Of a stretch of 64,000 nucleotides of DNA, positions 31,634 to 44,249 are shown one piece after another. How positions within the stretch are numbered: the stretch's first letter is position 1; each line of letters starts with the position of its first letter. The position numbers were made by a program, and so were the translations under genes. Source of the DNA: Clarkia xantiana subsp. parviflora (Eukaryota > Streptophyta > Magnoliopsida > Myrtales > Onagraceae); assembly GCA_036873135.1 (NCBI GenBank), contig JAPTYO010000002.1, positions 18,440,452 to 18,504,451 of the forward strand. The letters are read 5' to 3'. Under the pieces are notes generated by a model that saw only the letters and a program-made list of their open reading frames with translations, searched no databases and was not told where the DNA came from.

Positions 31634-33456
31634 GAGCACTTCCAATAGTAGTGCCTAGTGCCTAGTGCCTAGTTCCTAGTTCCATGTTATAAATTTATTA
31701 TTGTAGAGAGTGCCTAGTGCCTAGTGCCATTTACTGTTGGTCCCTACTGGTAATGATTAAATAGACACTTGCATTTTCAATAGGAGTGCCTTGTTCCAAA
31801 ATGGGAGTGCCTAGTTCCAATTTTTGCCACTGGACGCTGACTAGGCGCCACTAGGCGTGACTAGGATTACTAATATTACTGTTTTGTCATTATTGAGTGA
31901 ATAGTGAAGTGGGACAGTGCCTACTAGTAGGAACTCCCAAGTTACTGTTCATGTCGGTGCCAACTTTTTAATATTATTTTATTCGATTGTGTTGCTCATC
32001 TCTTTGATTGTATATATATTCGGTTACGCTAAGTCAGATAGACAAGAGCCGTAATCAGTCATTTTGAATATTATGTAACATAAATAACGACACGAACCAA
32101 AATTACTACTTTTTAACTTTGAATCAATTTCGAAATTTCCATATCTAATTTGTTTATATGTTACCATGTTGAATAACCGTTAATTCTAAATTTTGAAATA
32201 GTATAACATTTCAAATTATTAAATATGGAAAATAATTACTACAAAATATTATATTATTTTAATGCATATATATTTTTATATATTTTACGTATTATATTAT
32301 ATTATATTATTATATGAAAGAAATATATCTTTTACGATGTATATATATAATATATTTCTAATTTATATATATTGAAAATTATATATAAAAACACATGATT
32401 AATGCAATAATCAATTTACTAATATGATCATGGATGTACATAAACGTGAATATGTTGATGATGTTGAATTAATATATGTCAATCAACGTATAACAGATAT
32501 ACACTGATTATGGTGAAATAATAGATTCAATGAATTTGATTGATCAATGTTATTATATCAACAATTATACTTATCAATCATTCTGCATGCCGCATGGGGA
32601 CTGCACCTAATAGTAATTTTACTTTGGTCAAGTAACGTATAATTATTGCAATGAATTGACAATAGAGAACTATGGATATGCACGAACCGGTCGGGCCCGA
32701 ATATGTTCCGAACTGGATTGGTACTAATTAAAACAGTATGGTCCAGTCTGGACTGAATTTGAAATTAACACTAAAAATTCTGGACCGATTTTGGACTGGA
32801 ACTGTAAAAAAAGTCTGGTTCGGTTCAAAACTGGTCCGACCCATTTTCCTATACAAATTTACCCTAATGAAAAGAAAAAAAGAAAAAAAAAAACCGATCC
32901 TCCGACAAAACTGATCCAGTTAAAAACCAGTTCAAAACAGTCTGGTCCAGTCAAAAATTAATTTTTTGAGAAGTATATTACTGGTTTTTGGTCTGATTCT
33001 CCTCTCACATAATTGGTCTGTTTGGAACCGGTCCAGTCTATACCAGTTCCGAACCGACCGAACCGGTTATTTTATTATCCCTATAGAATGTAAATTTTTA
33101 TTAAAAAATTCAATTACATTTTTATAATTTTGTATATATTATTCCCTATTTTTTTTAATTAAAACATCTAATACTTGAATCTCATTATTTATTCATGTCC
33201 GTATTTGTAAAAAAATATGAATATATAATTTATATATAATGATATATAATTTATATATAATGCAAAAATTATATTTGAATTATGAAATTATGTGGGTCCC
33301 AATGTAGAAGTGGAACTTGGCCTCCACTACTGGAGAGAGTGCCAATTTTACAGTGTCATTTACTGTAGCAAATACTGTAGCAGTGCCACTTTGATGAGTT
33401 GGCAGTGACGTGGCTGCTGATGTGGAGGCACTAGGCACTTCCTATTGGAAGTGCTC
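31634..33456. mobile_element. K2, PIF/Harbinger-like element, near-identical to K1
   Basis: 1823 bp, same ends as K1, with its own duplication TTA (31631-31633, 33457-33459). It differs from K1 by a few substitutions and by two extra 7-bp TGCCTAG units near the left end, minus one A in a homopolymer. Different flanks and duplications show a separate insertion, not a segmental copy. The nested CCGGTT-rich insert is at 32670-33086. Confidence 0.85.
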
Positions 33457-33534
33457 TTAGATTAGATTTTAAAAAATAAATAAATATATATATATAGGAA
33501 ACTGAAAAATAACAGTTCATCAGGAGTACAGCTC

Positions 33535-34346
33535 GGCACAGAGAATTAACATGTTGATAACAGATTAGGGAATCAACGTTCTACGGACGCTACAACACTC
33601 TTAACCGATGAGTAGCACGATGTTTGTTGTGTCTGCCGGTCGCACGACAAACCTCGTATGAAAAATACGAAAACTGGATTGGATCATTGAATGAATGTTG
33701 ATGTGTTGGTCGACAACATATTAACAGGCACCCTCCCATTCCGACAAGTAGGAGTTGTTGACATTTGGAGTATATGGGTCGCCGTAATAGGGAGCCCATT
33801 AATATAAGCCCAACATCCTAAGCATAATTATGGTTTGTCACATTAGGGATTTTGGGTCAGGCCAAAATCCCAATGGACCATACGAGGCCCAAAATTGGGT
33901 CTACCCTGTTATGTGGTTCGGCCGAACTATAAGGAGCAAGCCTTAGGTGGGCTTTGCTCACCTCCTCTTATAAATAGGAGGTGTTAGTGGATTTGTCAAG
34001 GTTAATCACTTTATCTCATTTAGTTGAGGCAAAAGAAATCTCTTCTCCCTTACATCATATAGGTTCGGCCGAAACCCCTAACACCCAAGGAGGTGCCGAA
34101 ATTGCTTAGAATTTACCCCAGAGATCCATCCCAGCAACCGGATTGAAGAGGCTTTGCTGTGGAGACCATAGCCTGTGGATTGCTCTTTAACAAGAGTTCC
34201 CGCAGAACACCGTCCGGCAGATCGTGAACTCCTTCGTGACGTTCCTAGGCTACAGAAAGTTAAAACTAGTATGTGCTTCTCTGCTACGTAATTAGTTTAC
34301 CAAGCAAGTACACTATTTTATTCCGTAATTGTATCTCCAAAATCCA
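33535..34346 (+). mobile_element. copia remnant I: 3' end and 3' LTR
   Basis: 33535-33757 matches the end of the 3' untranslated regions of A and E (ATCAACGTTCTACGG, ATGAGTAGCACGATG, GGCACCCTCCCATTCC). An LTR of the same family follows from about 33758 (TGTTGACATTTGG) to about 34346 (AATCCATCA), with a TATA box CTTATAAATAGG near 33964-33975. Nothing upstream of 33535 belongs to it, so it is a truncated relic. Confidence 0.7.
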
Positions 34347-34520
34347 TCATCTTGATATTTAAATCACATTAATGAATATTTTATTTTTTATAGTAAAATT
34401 TAAATGTGAAGAGACATAACTTTTAGGGTGAGGGTCATTGGGATTTTTATAGATATAGTAGATTATTATGGTAAAATTTAAATATAGAGACATGACTTTT
34501 GAGGGTGAGGGCCATTGAGA

Positions 34521-34567
<47 letters not shown>

Positions 34568-34671
34568 AATAATCCTTTTTAATAACCCGCGGTTAAAAGC
34601 CTAGCAAGAACACCAATTTTATCTTAAATAATTTGGCAGCTCATCCGGTAATGAGTTTGATATAAGAAGGT
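34347..34671. other. AT-rich spacer with Helitron-like fragment
   Basis: Two similar about 70-bp segments (near 34375-34445 and 34455-34520) each read, on the minus strand, CCCTCACCCT followed by AAAAGT(C/T)ATGTCTCT, resembling the 5' end region of Helitron L (CCTCACCCCCAAAAGG). A (TA)n tract follows at 34519-34564. Too short to call an element. Confidence 0.35.
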
Positions 34672-34676
34672 AAGGT

Positions 34677-35278
34677 TGTAAGCGTATGGTAATGGGCGCC
34701 GTAATTGGTAGCCCATAATATGTATAGTTTACCTAATGAACTTGGGTAAATGTCACATTAGGGTAATTGGGCTAGACCCAAATCCCAATTGATATGAGAC
34801 CCAAAATTGGGCTTCCCCAAATACATAGGTCGGCCGAAACCCTAGGTGGGGTAAAGTGGACTTTTTTCCACTTTACTCCTTCATAAATAAGAGATGTTAG
34901 GGGATTTTTAGGGTTAATCACAATTCCCTCACAAGAGTGTTTTAGAGAGAAAACCCCTAAACCCCACACCCTGCTAGTTTCAGCCGAACCATAACCCTTC
35001 ACTAAGGGTGTTCCAAATTGCCTTCGAGCAAACTCTTCAGAGATCTGTCCCCGTGCCAAGAATCGATTAGAGGCTTTGCTGTGAAGCTTGCACCACGTAG
35101 GGCATCTCTTACAAGAACCTCTACGGGTCCCGACCGGAGGATCGTGAACTCCCTTCTGAGAAGATCTTGGGTCTACAGATCACCTTAAAGGTATGTGTGA
35201 AACTTTCGCTGCGTAATTCAAATTACTAGCATGTACCTTGTTTAAGTATCCGTAGTGATTACTCCCCGTAATCTAACA
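34677..35278 (+). repeat. E 5' LTR
   Basis: Starts TGTAAGCGTATGG, ends CCCCGTAATCTAACA. The TATA region (CATAAATAAGAG near 34872) has diverged from CTATATATAAGAG in the 3' LTR. Minus-strand reading frames in both LTRs (34772-35059, 42508-42813) are coincidental. Confidence 0.9.
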
Positions 35279-35300
35279 GTCGTATCAGAGCGAGGTTAGG
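35279..35300 (+). promoter_or_regulatory. primer binding site of E (tRNA-Met type)
   Basis: The sequence after the LTR reads TCGTATCAGAGCGAGGTT, one or two changes from the TGGTATCAGAGC primer site of most plant copia elements. Confidence 0.75.
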
Positions 35301-38300
35301 AGTTCATGATTTTGATAAAATGGTGTTCTTGAAAATTTGAAATAAAAATCGGATTTTTTTAAAGAAAATTTTAAATTTTAAATTTTCGATTTTCGATTTT
35401 TAGGTGTTGTTGGTGAAATTGAAATTTTCAAGAAAAGTGTAATATTTGTCAAAATCAAACATTGGATTGTAGATCTTATTAAAATTTGATCTTGAAACTT
35501 GACAACTTGTTTCAAATTATGTGTTAATTTCGGCTAACCCTAAGGAATTGCAAGGTAAATTTTTTTAATTTTTAGGCACCAAGAAAATAAAATTCGGCTG
35601 AAATTAATCATTGTATTTTTTTACCATATTTTAATTTTTAATCTAGGTAACAATATATCTATAATTAGAAACATAAGGATAGATTCACATAAATATATAG
35701 AAATATATATCACTATCAATATATCAAAATATTTAATAGGGTTAAACATAATATTGATAGATTTAATTGCCTAAAAGATTGAGAAAATATATTGTCAGTA
35801 TGTTTGTTACCCTATTTAAGATATTGACAATAAATGTATATATATATTGTTGATTGATTTAATCTTATAGATAGAATCTTGGCAATAAATATATATATGT
35901 CTTGATTTGGCCGATATATATATATATATATATATATTTAATATTGGAAATTATTTTATATACTTAATGTTACTTGGTGGCTAAGTTAGATAAATTTGGG
36001 CTTTAAAACCCTACTTGGGCCACAAATAAACATTTCGCCCAACCCTTTGAAATTTTTAATTATTGGACCGGTCCAATATATTAAACCGGGACAGATTTAA
36101 ATCGAACCGGGTTAGGTTCGAGTCGAAACGGGGTAATTAAGTGATCTAACCGAACCGGTTTTGTGTGTTGAACCGAACCAAACCTATTTTTATTGGACCG
36201 AATCTGACCGAACCAGATTTTAAAATTTAAAACCGGACCAAACCGAAATGTTTTTCAAAACCGAATTCAAGTCAATTAAATAAAATAGGGTGGTCATGTT
36301 TTAGAATCCAAATGTTTTTGAACCTCTAAATGGACTACACAGTGCTTATAGGGTTGCTAACATTTATGCCTTGTTTCGATTATGGTGATGGATCTCGGAG
36401 ATACATGTTTTTGGGACTGGATTAATTGGAGGGCTGAATTGCAATTGTTTATTATTCAATATATATTAATGCATGATTAGAAATGTTTTCTTTACTTAGT
36501 CAAGCTAGCTGGATATTGCATGTTGTGGGCGGAGCCTTGGTTAAATATATGGAATGCGCACTAGGATAGACATGATGTGGTGGTTGGAAATGCATAGGAC
36601 TCATGTCTAGAATGTTGCGTAATTTAATATAAGCATGAATTGCAAATCAGCCCCTAATGTTTAAAATTATTTTAAAACCGAAAACCAGTCGCCAAATATG
36701 TATGATTGTTGTGGAATTTTCATGTTTGACACGTATGCTAGAATGTTGAGGATGTAGTTGCATTTGATAATTTACATGGAAGTAGAATTATAGATGCAAG
36801 CATGAGTTCCTCGGAACATTAGACGCATGACGCGTAAGCATGAGTGTGCTTTGTTTGATGAATGTTACTTGCGTATGATAATTTACATGGTTAGTAGAAT
36901 TATATATGCATGAGTGAATTCATCAGAATATTTTTCCAAAATAAAAAGGGCATTGGGAAAGCCAAGATCGGGTATGCTTGTTTTAAAATTCTTGTTCCGG
37001 TAATTTGTGATTAAAACCGTTTTTAAAGACTGATCTATTGGATTGAAAACGACGGTAATGTGAACTCTTTTACAGTCATCTTCCATTGGTTTACTGGTGG
37101 TCGGTTGGTTTAGATGAGTGGGGAATCATTATTTGTCAGATTCAATCTTAATAGATATCTGATGTATGCAATTCTTTCTCAAAATGTTATTGTCTCCCTA
37201 TTTTTTGCATAATCATCTATGTGTTATTATGAATTGGTTGAATTAGTGCGATTCGATATTCCTCGCAATCTTGATGGTATGAATCATGATGAATAAAAAA
37301 GTACGTGTTGAACTCTCTACTACGATTCCGAAAAGTGAAGAGGACAACTACAGATGAATATGGTAGTCTGTATGATTTTTGACAATGAGAAACGAATGTA
37401 ATAATTTGTTTCACCAAGCATGGGAGTAGGTTCTTTGATGATCTGAACGCATATGTGGTGATACATTCAACCTTGGTAAAAGGGGGTTGAAGAAGACTTC
37501 AATTGCAACCAGGCAATGTTGCAACTTAGTATCCCTTTGCATCCGCCTCAGTGGAAGCAAGAATGCAAAAGCTAAATGTTTCGGTTGAACATGATGGTCT
37601 TCTCTCTTTCCATGGACACTGGTGTAAAATCCGCTCAAGACCTTCGCAATGAAAGGTCAACATGGAAAGGATGTATATGGTTGTTTGATGTTGACAGGAC
37701 TCAATAACCTTGAGCCTGATCAAGTGCGGTAACCACAGCAGTGAAAGGGAAACTTTATCTGCTCACCATACTGAGCTCGAAAGAAGTCAACCATGGTCTG
37801 CATGGAAAGGAAAGAACGGGACTGAATAGGTCCTATACGATAATACGGAGGTTTAAACCTCGTTGATAAAGTCCGTCCCTAGTACGCCTCGTATATCGTG
37901 AGTATAAAGCTGTGAAATGTTTTATACCGACACAAATCATCTAATGTGATTCACTCGTGAATCTACTTAGATATAGTGTCAAACTCAAAGTTCTCGACTA
38001 TATGCACGACTAGCATTGATTAAATATGCGGTTTTCAGATAAATAACCATACCATTGTCATATATCAATCATTGTTCGTTTTAATTACTAAAATTTTGGT
38101 TATTTCGAGATTCGGAGTCATTAAATAAAGAAATTGTAGCTCGATTCGAAGCACAATTTTCTTATCAAATTAACGGCCCGGTGAAAGGGGACGATCCGAT
38201 ATGAAAATTCAAACCCACGGGTTTGGAACCAAATTTTCGGCCAGGTAAAAGTGGTCGAATAAAAAAAATGATTCACGTACTCCATCATCTCAGTCGGGAC

Positions 38301-39377
38301 AACTGGAATGAACATACACATCGATTGCGTAGCTAGATCGAAAGATTTAGTATTTCTTAATTATTAGTACTCCGTTGAATGAAATAATCTGTAATGTTGA
38401 TCATGTGCGAAACCGATTGGATTAAGTTGTATTAAATTCAGAAATGAAACGATTTGACCGAAGGTTAAACTAGGGTAAGTTGTGCCTCGCGCAAGTGGAC
38501 CTCAAAAGAGGAACACATCGTTTCAAAGTATGAGTTTAATACATAAGTGTTTAAAATGATGATGTGCTGAATTTTCGTTTGCATTCATTCGGAAATAACT
38601 TATTGTTAACATTTACATCAGTAGGAAGTAGGCTTCGAAAGCTACTACGACCTTGTAAAAGTATCGACTGACTCATAAGATGAAAACCCGAAATGCTCAG
38701 TTCGGATATGGGATAAAATCTCTGAAATAAGTTAGCAAACGAAGAAGGATGAAGTCGGTTAAACGATTTTCCTTCCGTACGCCTTGAACGATAAGTCAGG
38801 CTAAGCATTCAAATCAAATGACACACTTCTATAAACATAGTTTGTAAACATAAATGTTGTAGTCATTCCGTCACACGTTCCCTATGGGATGATGAGAAAA
38901 TGATTCACATTAATGTAAAACTATGTTCCATTGTAATCGGTAAGACACGCCGCCATAAAAGTTGAAGAATTATAACGAGCTATTCATATCATCATGTGGC
39001 ATTAATTTGTGCATTAAACACGTATTTAGGACAAGAGTATGTTGCTACTCTTTGAAAATACATGTTTACAGCTTAAACACATGGTACCGTGGTCGAACAT
39101 GTGATATTACATACTTGAGGACGAATTTTCCGATGCATTGACAGTTCAGAATAATGAGTCTTGATCAAATCAGGAGCAGGATATTACTAACATCAGGTCC
39201 AACTTAATTCGAGTGGGAAAGATTTGAACCAGCAACTCAAGTGAATGACATGGTAAATGATAATGGGAACATTTTCAAAGTAAATCCAGTGGGAGGACTA
39301 AACACCTACCACAAGTAATCACTGTTGCTGTTTGGACGAATCAAGTTGAACTTGATTATCGTAATGCTGAACCAGGA
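35301..39377 (+). other. E 5' internal region, no ORF left
   Basis: About 4 kb where gag, protease and integrase should be. I find no recognisable domain on either strand, only short frames. Noted features: a (TA)n tract at 35913-35936, a CCGGTT-rich stretch at 36060-36260 that includes an 18-bp perfect palindrome (36061-36078, TATTGGACC/GGTCCAATA), and blocks shared with A at 38100-38950. Confidence 0.55.
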
Positions 39378-40442
39378 TTGCCGCAGCTAACTTTACTACC
39401 CATTGTTCCCAGTGGGAGTGATCCGACAAACTTGGTTCCAGATCCAAGTGATCAAGGAATTCATCTTGGAAGTAAAACTCCGAGACCGAGAAGTCGTTCA
39501 AGGAAAGTTGTTGGTTATGATTCAAGCACTGCTCTTGTACCCAATAGAAGTAATGCCCCGATAAGAAGCGTTATTTCTAATGGGAGAAATGATCCCAACT
39601 GAAAGAAATGCTCTGATAAGAGGCATTATTCCGAGTGGGAGAGACGTTGAGACTCAAAGACGGGAAAAACAAGCCTAAACGAAAGTCAAAGGCATCGAAC
39701 TTCTCCAAAGAAGTATCCCATCTAGAAGAGTGATGACCTCACTCTAAGAACTGTTGGCCTGCATTGGAAAGACCTCAAGTGGAGAAATGGAGGAAAATAA
39801 TGAATGAGAGAGATCGCCTAAATGAAAACCATTATAGTCTGTAGTTGATTTACCTGCTAACCACAGAGGCATAAGGATACGGTGAGTCCTGAAAGAAGGC
39901 TCGCCACTGATGGAAAATGTCGAGCGATAAAAAACTCGACTCGTTGCGAAAGGCTATACCTAACTTCACGGAGTGGACTTTGACGAAACATACTCAACAC
40001 ATGTGCATAAAACCACGGTGCAGGGCCATTCATGGTCCTTGTTGCAGGTTTCGATTACGAACCTCACTAAATGAGTATAAAGACTGCATTCCTCCTCGGA
40101 AACCTGGAGGAAGAGATCTACATGGAGCGACCAGAGGGTTTTATTACTCCTGATAACGAACGTAAAGTTTGTAAACTCCATAGTTCCATCTACGGTCTTA
40201 AACGGTCGTCTCGGCAATGGTACCGCAAATTCCATAAGGAAATCGTAGGAAACGGATTTGTGAATTTTCATAAGGATCCGTGTGTGTATTATAAGACCTC
40301 CGGGTCTAAGTATATCATCTTAACTTTATACGTGGGCGACATACTCATTGCCGCAAACGACATGAGATTTATGAATAAGTCAAAGTCCTTGTTGGCATCT
40401 GTATTTGAGATGAATGACATGGAGAGGCCACGTACATCTTAG
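39378..40442 (+). pseudogene. E linker and reverse transcriptase, catalytic Asp lost
   Basis: 39378-39602 is a Pro/Ser/Arg-rich linker (repeated VPSGS and PNRSNAPIR-like motifs) that in copia joins integrase to reverse transcriptase. Reverse transcriptase motifs follow from about 39925 with breaks: KLHSSIYGLKRSSRQWYRKF and LTLYVGDILIAAND. The catalytic YVDD is YVGD, so the first Asp of the pair is gone. A frameshift occurs at about 40425-40440 (one base fewer than A). Confidence 0.85.
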
Positions 40443-41301
40443 GCATTAAAATTGCTAGAGATCGGGCTACCCGGAAATTGTGTCAGTCTCAAGAAGCTTA
40501 TATCAACAAACTGTTGAAAAGATTCAGATTACAGGATGCCAAACCCGTGAAACACCGGTGGTGTTTGGGTGCGCACTGTCAAAACGTGACGGCCCCAAGA
40601 TCCTGGCAGAGCGTGAACAGATGAAGGGTGCAGAGTATTTGAGCATGGTCGGTAGTTTGATGTACGGCATGCAATGCACTCGTCTGGATATATGTTACGC
40701 TGTGGGCCTAGTAGCACGTTTCCAATCAGATCATGGCTATCAACATTTAAAGGCTGTAAAACGAATAATTCGTTATTTGAAAAGTACTGTCGACTACGCG
40801 CTGTGCTATGAGGGTAAAAAGTTAGAATTGATCGGTTACAGTGACGCCGACCATGGTGGCGATCCGGATGATCGTAAGTCCACTAAAAGGGGAGTGTTCC
40901 TCCTTTCTAATGTCGCCATTTCATGGACGAGCAAGAAGCAAACCTGTGTCGCGCTGTCCACGATGGAATCAGAATTCGTAGCTCTCTCTAAGAATGCACC
41001 AGAAGCGGTCTGGCTCAAAAGGCTTCTAACTGCACTGCTTGGTGGTGATGTTGAGAATAAACCTGTGAAGGTCTTCTCTGGCAGTCAAGCAGTCATTACG
41101 GCAGTTAAGAATCTGAAGTACCATAGTATGACAAAACACATTGATGTGAAATATTTCTATGCTAAATCTATGGTTAAAGACAATACAATCACTATGGAAT
41201 ACTTGTCCACTGATAATATGATAGCGGACCCATTAACTAAACCACTACGCAGGGACGTATTCAAAAAGCATGTAAAAATGCTTGGATTGCGTAGGGTTTA
41301 G
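40443..41301 (+). pseudogene. E RT end and RNase H
   Basis: The frame re-enters after the 40430 shift, shows another indel near 40549, and then reads MVGSLMYGMQCTRLDICYAV, GYSDADHGGDPDDRKSTKRG, CVALSTMESEFVALSKNA, KVFSGSQAVITAV and ADPLTKPLRRDVFKKHVKML to the normal stop at 41301. SGSQ replaces SDSQ of element A, so an RNase H catalytic Asp has also become Gly. Confidence 0.85.
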
Positions 41302-42426
41302 AAATGGCATGTATCTGTGATAAATTTTGATATTAGAAAGTAACATTTTGTAAGCGAAAGAATTGCAACTGAGTTTATGATCAATCGACGTCATAATTTT
41401 TTATTACATCAGATTTACGGTCTATAAACTAAGTCGTAGGAGGACACTATTCTCTGCCAAACTATGTCGAATGTGGGCCTTACCTAGTCACACAGGTACG
41501 GTAGTCTTGCGGTGGAGGGAGGCCTCCACCAAGCACTGGCTAAGAGTCAGGGGGATAAACCTGATTAAGCAAGACGATTATCTAGTTTCGAAGTAACTCG
41601 ACGTGATCTTCGTTTTACATATCGTCGTGATGAACTTCGTTCGCCATTTAACCACATTCTGGGCCAGATGAGAATCTATTATAGCATGATTGACATATCC
41701 CTTTCCTTTCAACCCAAAAGGTTCAGGTATGCTATCAACGCGTGCTTCATACTGCGCGTGTCACGTACGACCACGGGGTCACAGCTTGGTTGTGCTAGGA
41801 AGGAATCCTCGTGTTTCTGGCGGGTGCAAACTTCTTCACCTCGAGCGTGTAATTGATCCCATGAGCATTATGAAGAGGCACATAAAGTATCCTCACGGAC
41901 TCAGAACTCATATCTAAGGTAAGGCTCAATGCTCGCTTCCTATGAGCGTAGTGCTGAACAAAAAGGCCCAGTGACCACGTCTTTGGAAACCGGTTGGGTC
42001 TGACTAAGGATATGAGCAATGAGGATGGTCAAGTTCACCTGTAATTCACCGACTCTTGTACTCACTAGGTGGCCACCAACCAGATATTAGTTGAAGGTTG
42101 TGAATACTTGTACGGATGCCTTGGAGAAGTGTTCCTATGTGAAAACTAGGCAAATGGAGAATTAACAGTTGAACTAGGATACATCGCGGTACAATATATA
42201 AATGTTGTATATAACAGGTTGATTGGAGAAAAGAGAATCAACGTTCCGCGGGCACTACAATACTCCTAACAGATGAGTAGCACGATCCCCGTCATATCTG
42301 CCAGTCGCACGGTAAACCTCGTATGAACTATTCGGAAGCAATGAGCAGATCAAAGGAGAGAAATGTTGATGCAAATTTGGACGACAATACATTAACAGGC
42401 ACCCTCCCATTCCGGCGAGTGGGAGC
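41302..42426 (+). other. E 3' untranslated region
   Basis: Aligns with 21233-22368 of A throughout. No ORF. Ends in the purine-rich GCGAGTGGGAGC before the LTR. Confidence 0.7.
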
Positions 42427-43032
42427 TGTAAGCATATGGTAATAGGCGCCGTAATTGGTAGCCCATGATATGTATAGTTTACCTAATGAACTTGGGTAAA
42501 TGTCAAATTAGGGTAATTGGACTAAACCCAAATCCCAATTGACATGGGAGGCCCAAAATTGGGCCTCCCCAAATACATAGGCCGGCTGAAACCCTAGGTG
42601 GGGGTAAAGTGGACTTTTGTCTACTTTACTCCTCCTATATATAAGAGGTGTTAAGGGATTTTTAGGGTTAATCATAATTCCCTCACAAGAGTGTTTTAGA
42701 GAGAAAAACCCGAAACCCCACACCCTTCTAGTTTCGGCCGAACCATAACCCTTCACCAAGGGTGTGCCAAATTGCCTTCGAGCAAACTCTCCAGAGGTCT
42801 GTCCCCATGCCAAGAATCGATCAGAGACTTTGCTGTGGAGCTTGCACCACGTAGGGCTTCTCTAACAAGAACCTCTACGGATCCCGACCGGAGGATCGTG
42901 AACTCACTCTTGAGAAGATCTTGGGACTACGGATCACCTTAAATGTATGTGTGAAACTTCCGCTGCGTAATTCCAATTACTAGCATGTACCTTGTTTAAG
43001 TATCCATAGTGATTACTCCCCGTAATCTAACA
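42427..43032 (+). repeat. E 3' LTR
   Basis: Starts TGTAAGCATATGG and ends CCCCGTAATCTAACA, followed by the duplication AAGGT. Scattered differences from the 5' LTR indicate substantial age. Confidence 0.9.
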
Positions 43033-43037
43033 AAGGT

Positions 43038-43905
43038 CTCGATTTTGATTTCCAGTGAGGAAAACCTTTATAAAAAACTTTCAATTTTTTAGAAGACAAA
43101 AAAATGCTACTTTTTTTAAAATTTTTTCAATTTTTAGAAGATTTAAAAGTGCTACTTTTTAAAGACTAAAGAACGTTACATTTTTTTTTTATTTTCTCAT
43201 ACTTTTTTTTTGCCAACATTTTCTCATACTTTTAGAGAACTAAAAACTGCTACATTTTTTATTTTCCCAACGTTTTAGAAGACTAAAAAGTGCTAAATTT
43301 TTTTAAAGAACTGAAGGCAGTATTTAATAATTTTAAAAATATTTAGAAGAGCAAAGAATGCTGCATTTTTTTCAACTTTTTATAAGGCCGTAAAATGAAA
43401 TATATTTTTTTTCCAACTTTTTAGAAGGCTAAAGAATGCTACATTTTCAAAAGAATTGAATACGATATTTAATAGAAAAAGAATTATTAACAATTTTCTA
43501 ACTTGTTAGAACGCCAAAGAAGGCAATATTTTTTATCGTACAAAAGGCGATATTTAATAGAAAAATATTCTTTTTACATATAAACTCAGGCCAATAAATT
43601 AATTTTTAATAAGAAATAAGCAATTTTCTTTTTCACACGAATTATTTATTTTTTTCACGCACAAATTAATGGATACTCTCACGTTGACATCTCGATATAA
43701 CTTATTTCATTTTCATCAATTGTACGAATTACTTAGTACATAGATAGTTATTCTAAATTTTTCATTAAATATCTATTTTTAAATAATTTCGATCCAAATT
43801 AATATCGATTTGGCTCATTCTTGATCTTAAAAAAAAAACCGTAAAAGGAACTCACTTAGTTGAATTCCTAAATCCTCCACTATATATATATATTTATTAT
43901 ATTTA
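43038..43905. other. AT-rich spacer with AAAGAATGCTAC-type repeats
   Basis: Degenerate repeats of (A)AA(G)NGCTACATTTTTT alternating with TTTTTAGAAG(AC)TAAA recur between 43080 and 43520. No gene. Confidence 0.5.
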
Positions 43906-44249
43906 CTAGTTATTAGCGCGTGCGTTGCACGCACATAAATCGTCTAAGTTTCAAAATACATAATTTATCTTCATTTTTCTAATATGATAATATGTAACTA
44001 ATACATGGCCAAGTTTAGGGGTTGCGAGAAATGAATCTGTGATCGAAAAGACCGACACAAAGTAATTCAAAACGGGAAAAATAGAAGAAGATAATTAAGT
44101 CAAAAATTAACTATTGTTTTAAATTACGATACTTATTTACTGTTATAACTAATAATGAGTTGGATTGAGTATGACGTGAGTTATTAACGACAAAGTTGTA
44201 TCTAATTTATCAACTTGAGGAGTGAAGAATGTAAGCCCGCAATTAACCA

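Larger units (their letters stand above)
34677..43032 (+). mobile_element. Ty1-copia element E, structurally complete, inactive
   Basis: 8356 bp on the plus strand with a 602-bp 5' LTR (34677-35278), a 606-bp 3' LTR (42427-43032), perfect target duplication AAGGT (34672-34676, 43033-43037) and a Met-tRNA-type primer site. Between them lie about 4 kb of decayed sequence, then reverse transcriptase and RNase H (39866-41301). Gag, protease and integrase are not recognisable. Key catalytic Asp residues are replaced by Gly. It is the best reference for A and I, which belong to the same family group. Confidence 0.9.

Noticed and set aside
34772..35059. Minus-strand ORF in the E 5' LTR (and 42508-42813)
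   Set aside because: Lies within the LTR, no domain, opposite to the element; shared only because the LTRs are copies.
36883..38808. Minus-strand ORFs in the 5' half of E as host genes
   Set aside because: Short, no domains, inside the element and partly alignable to noncoding sequence of A.
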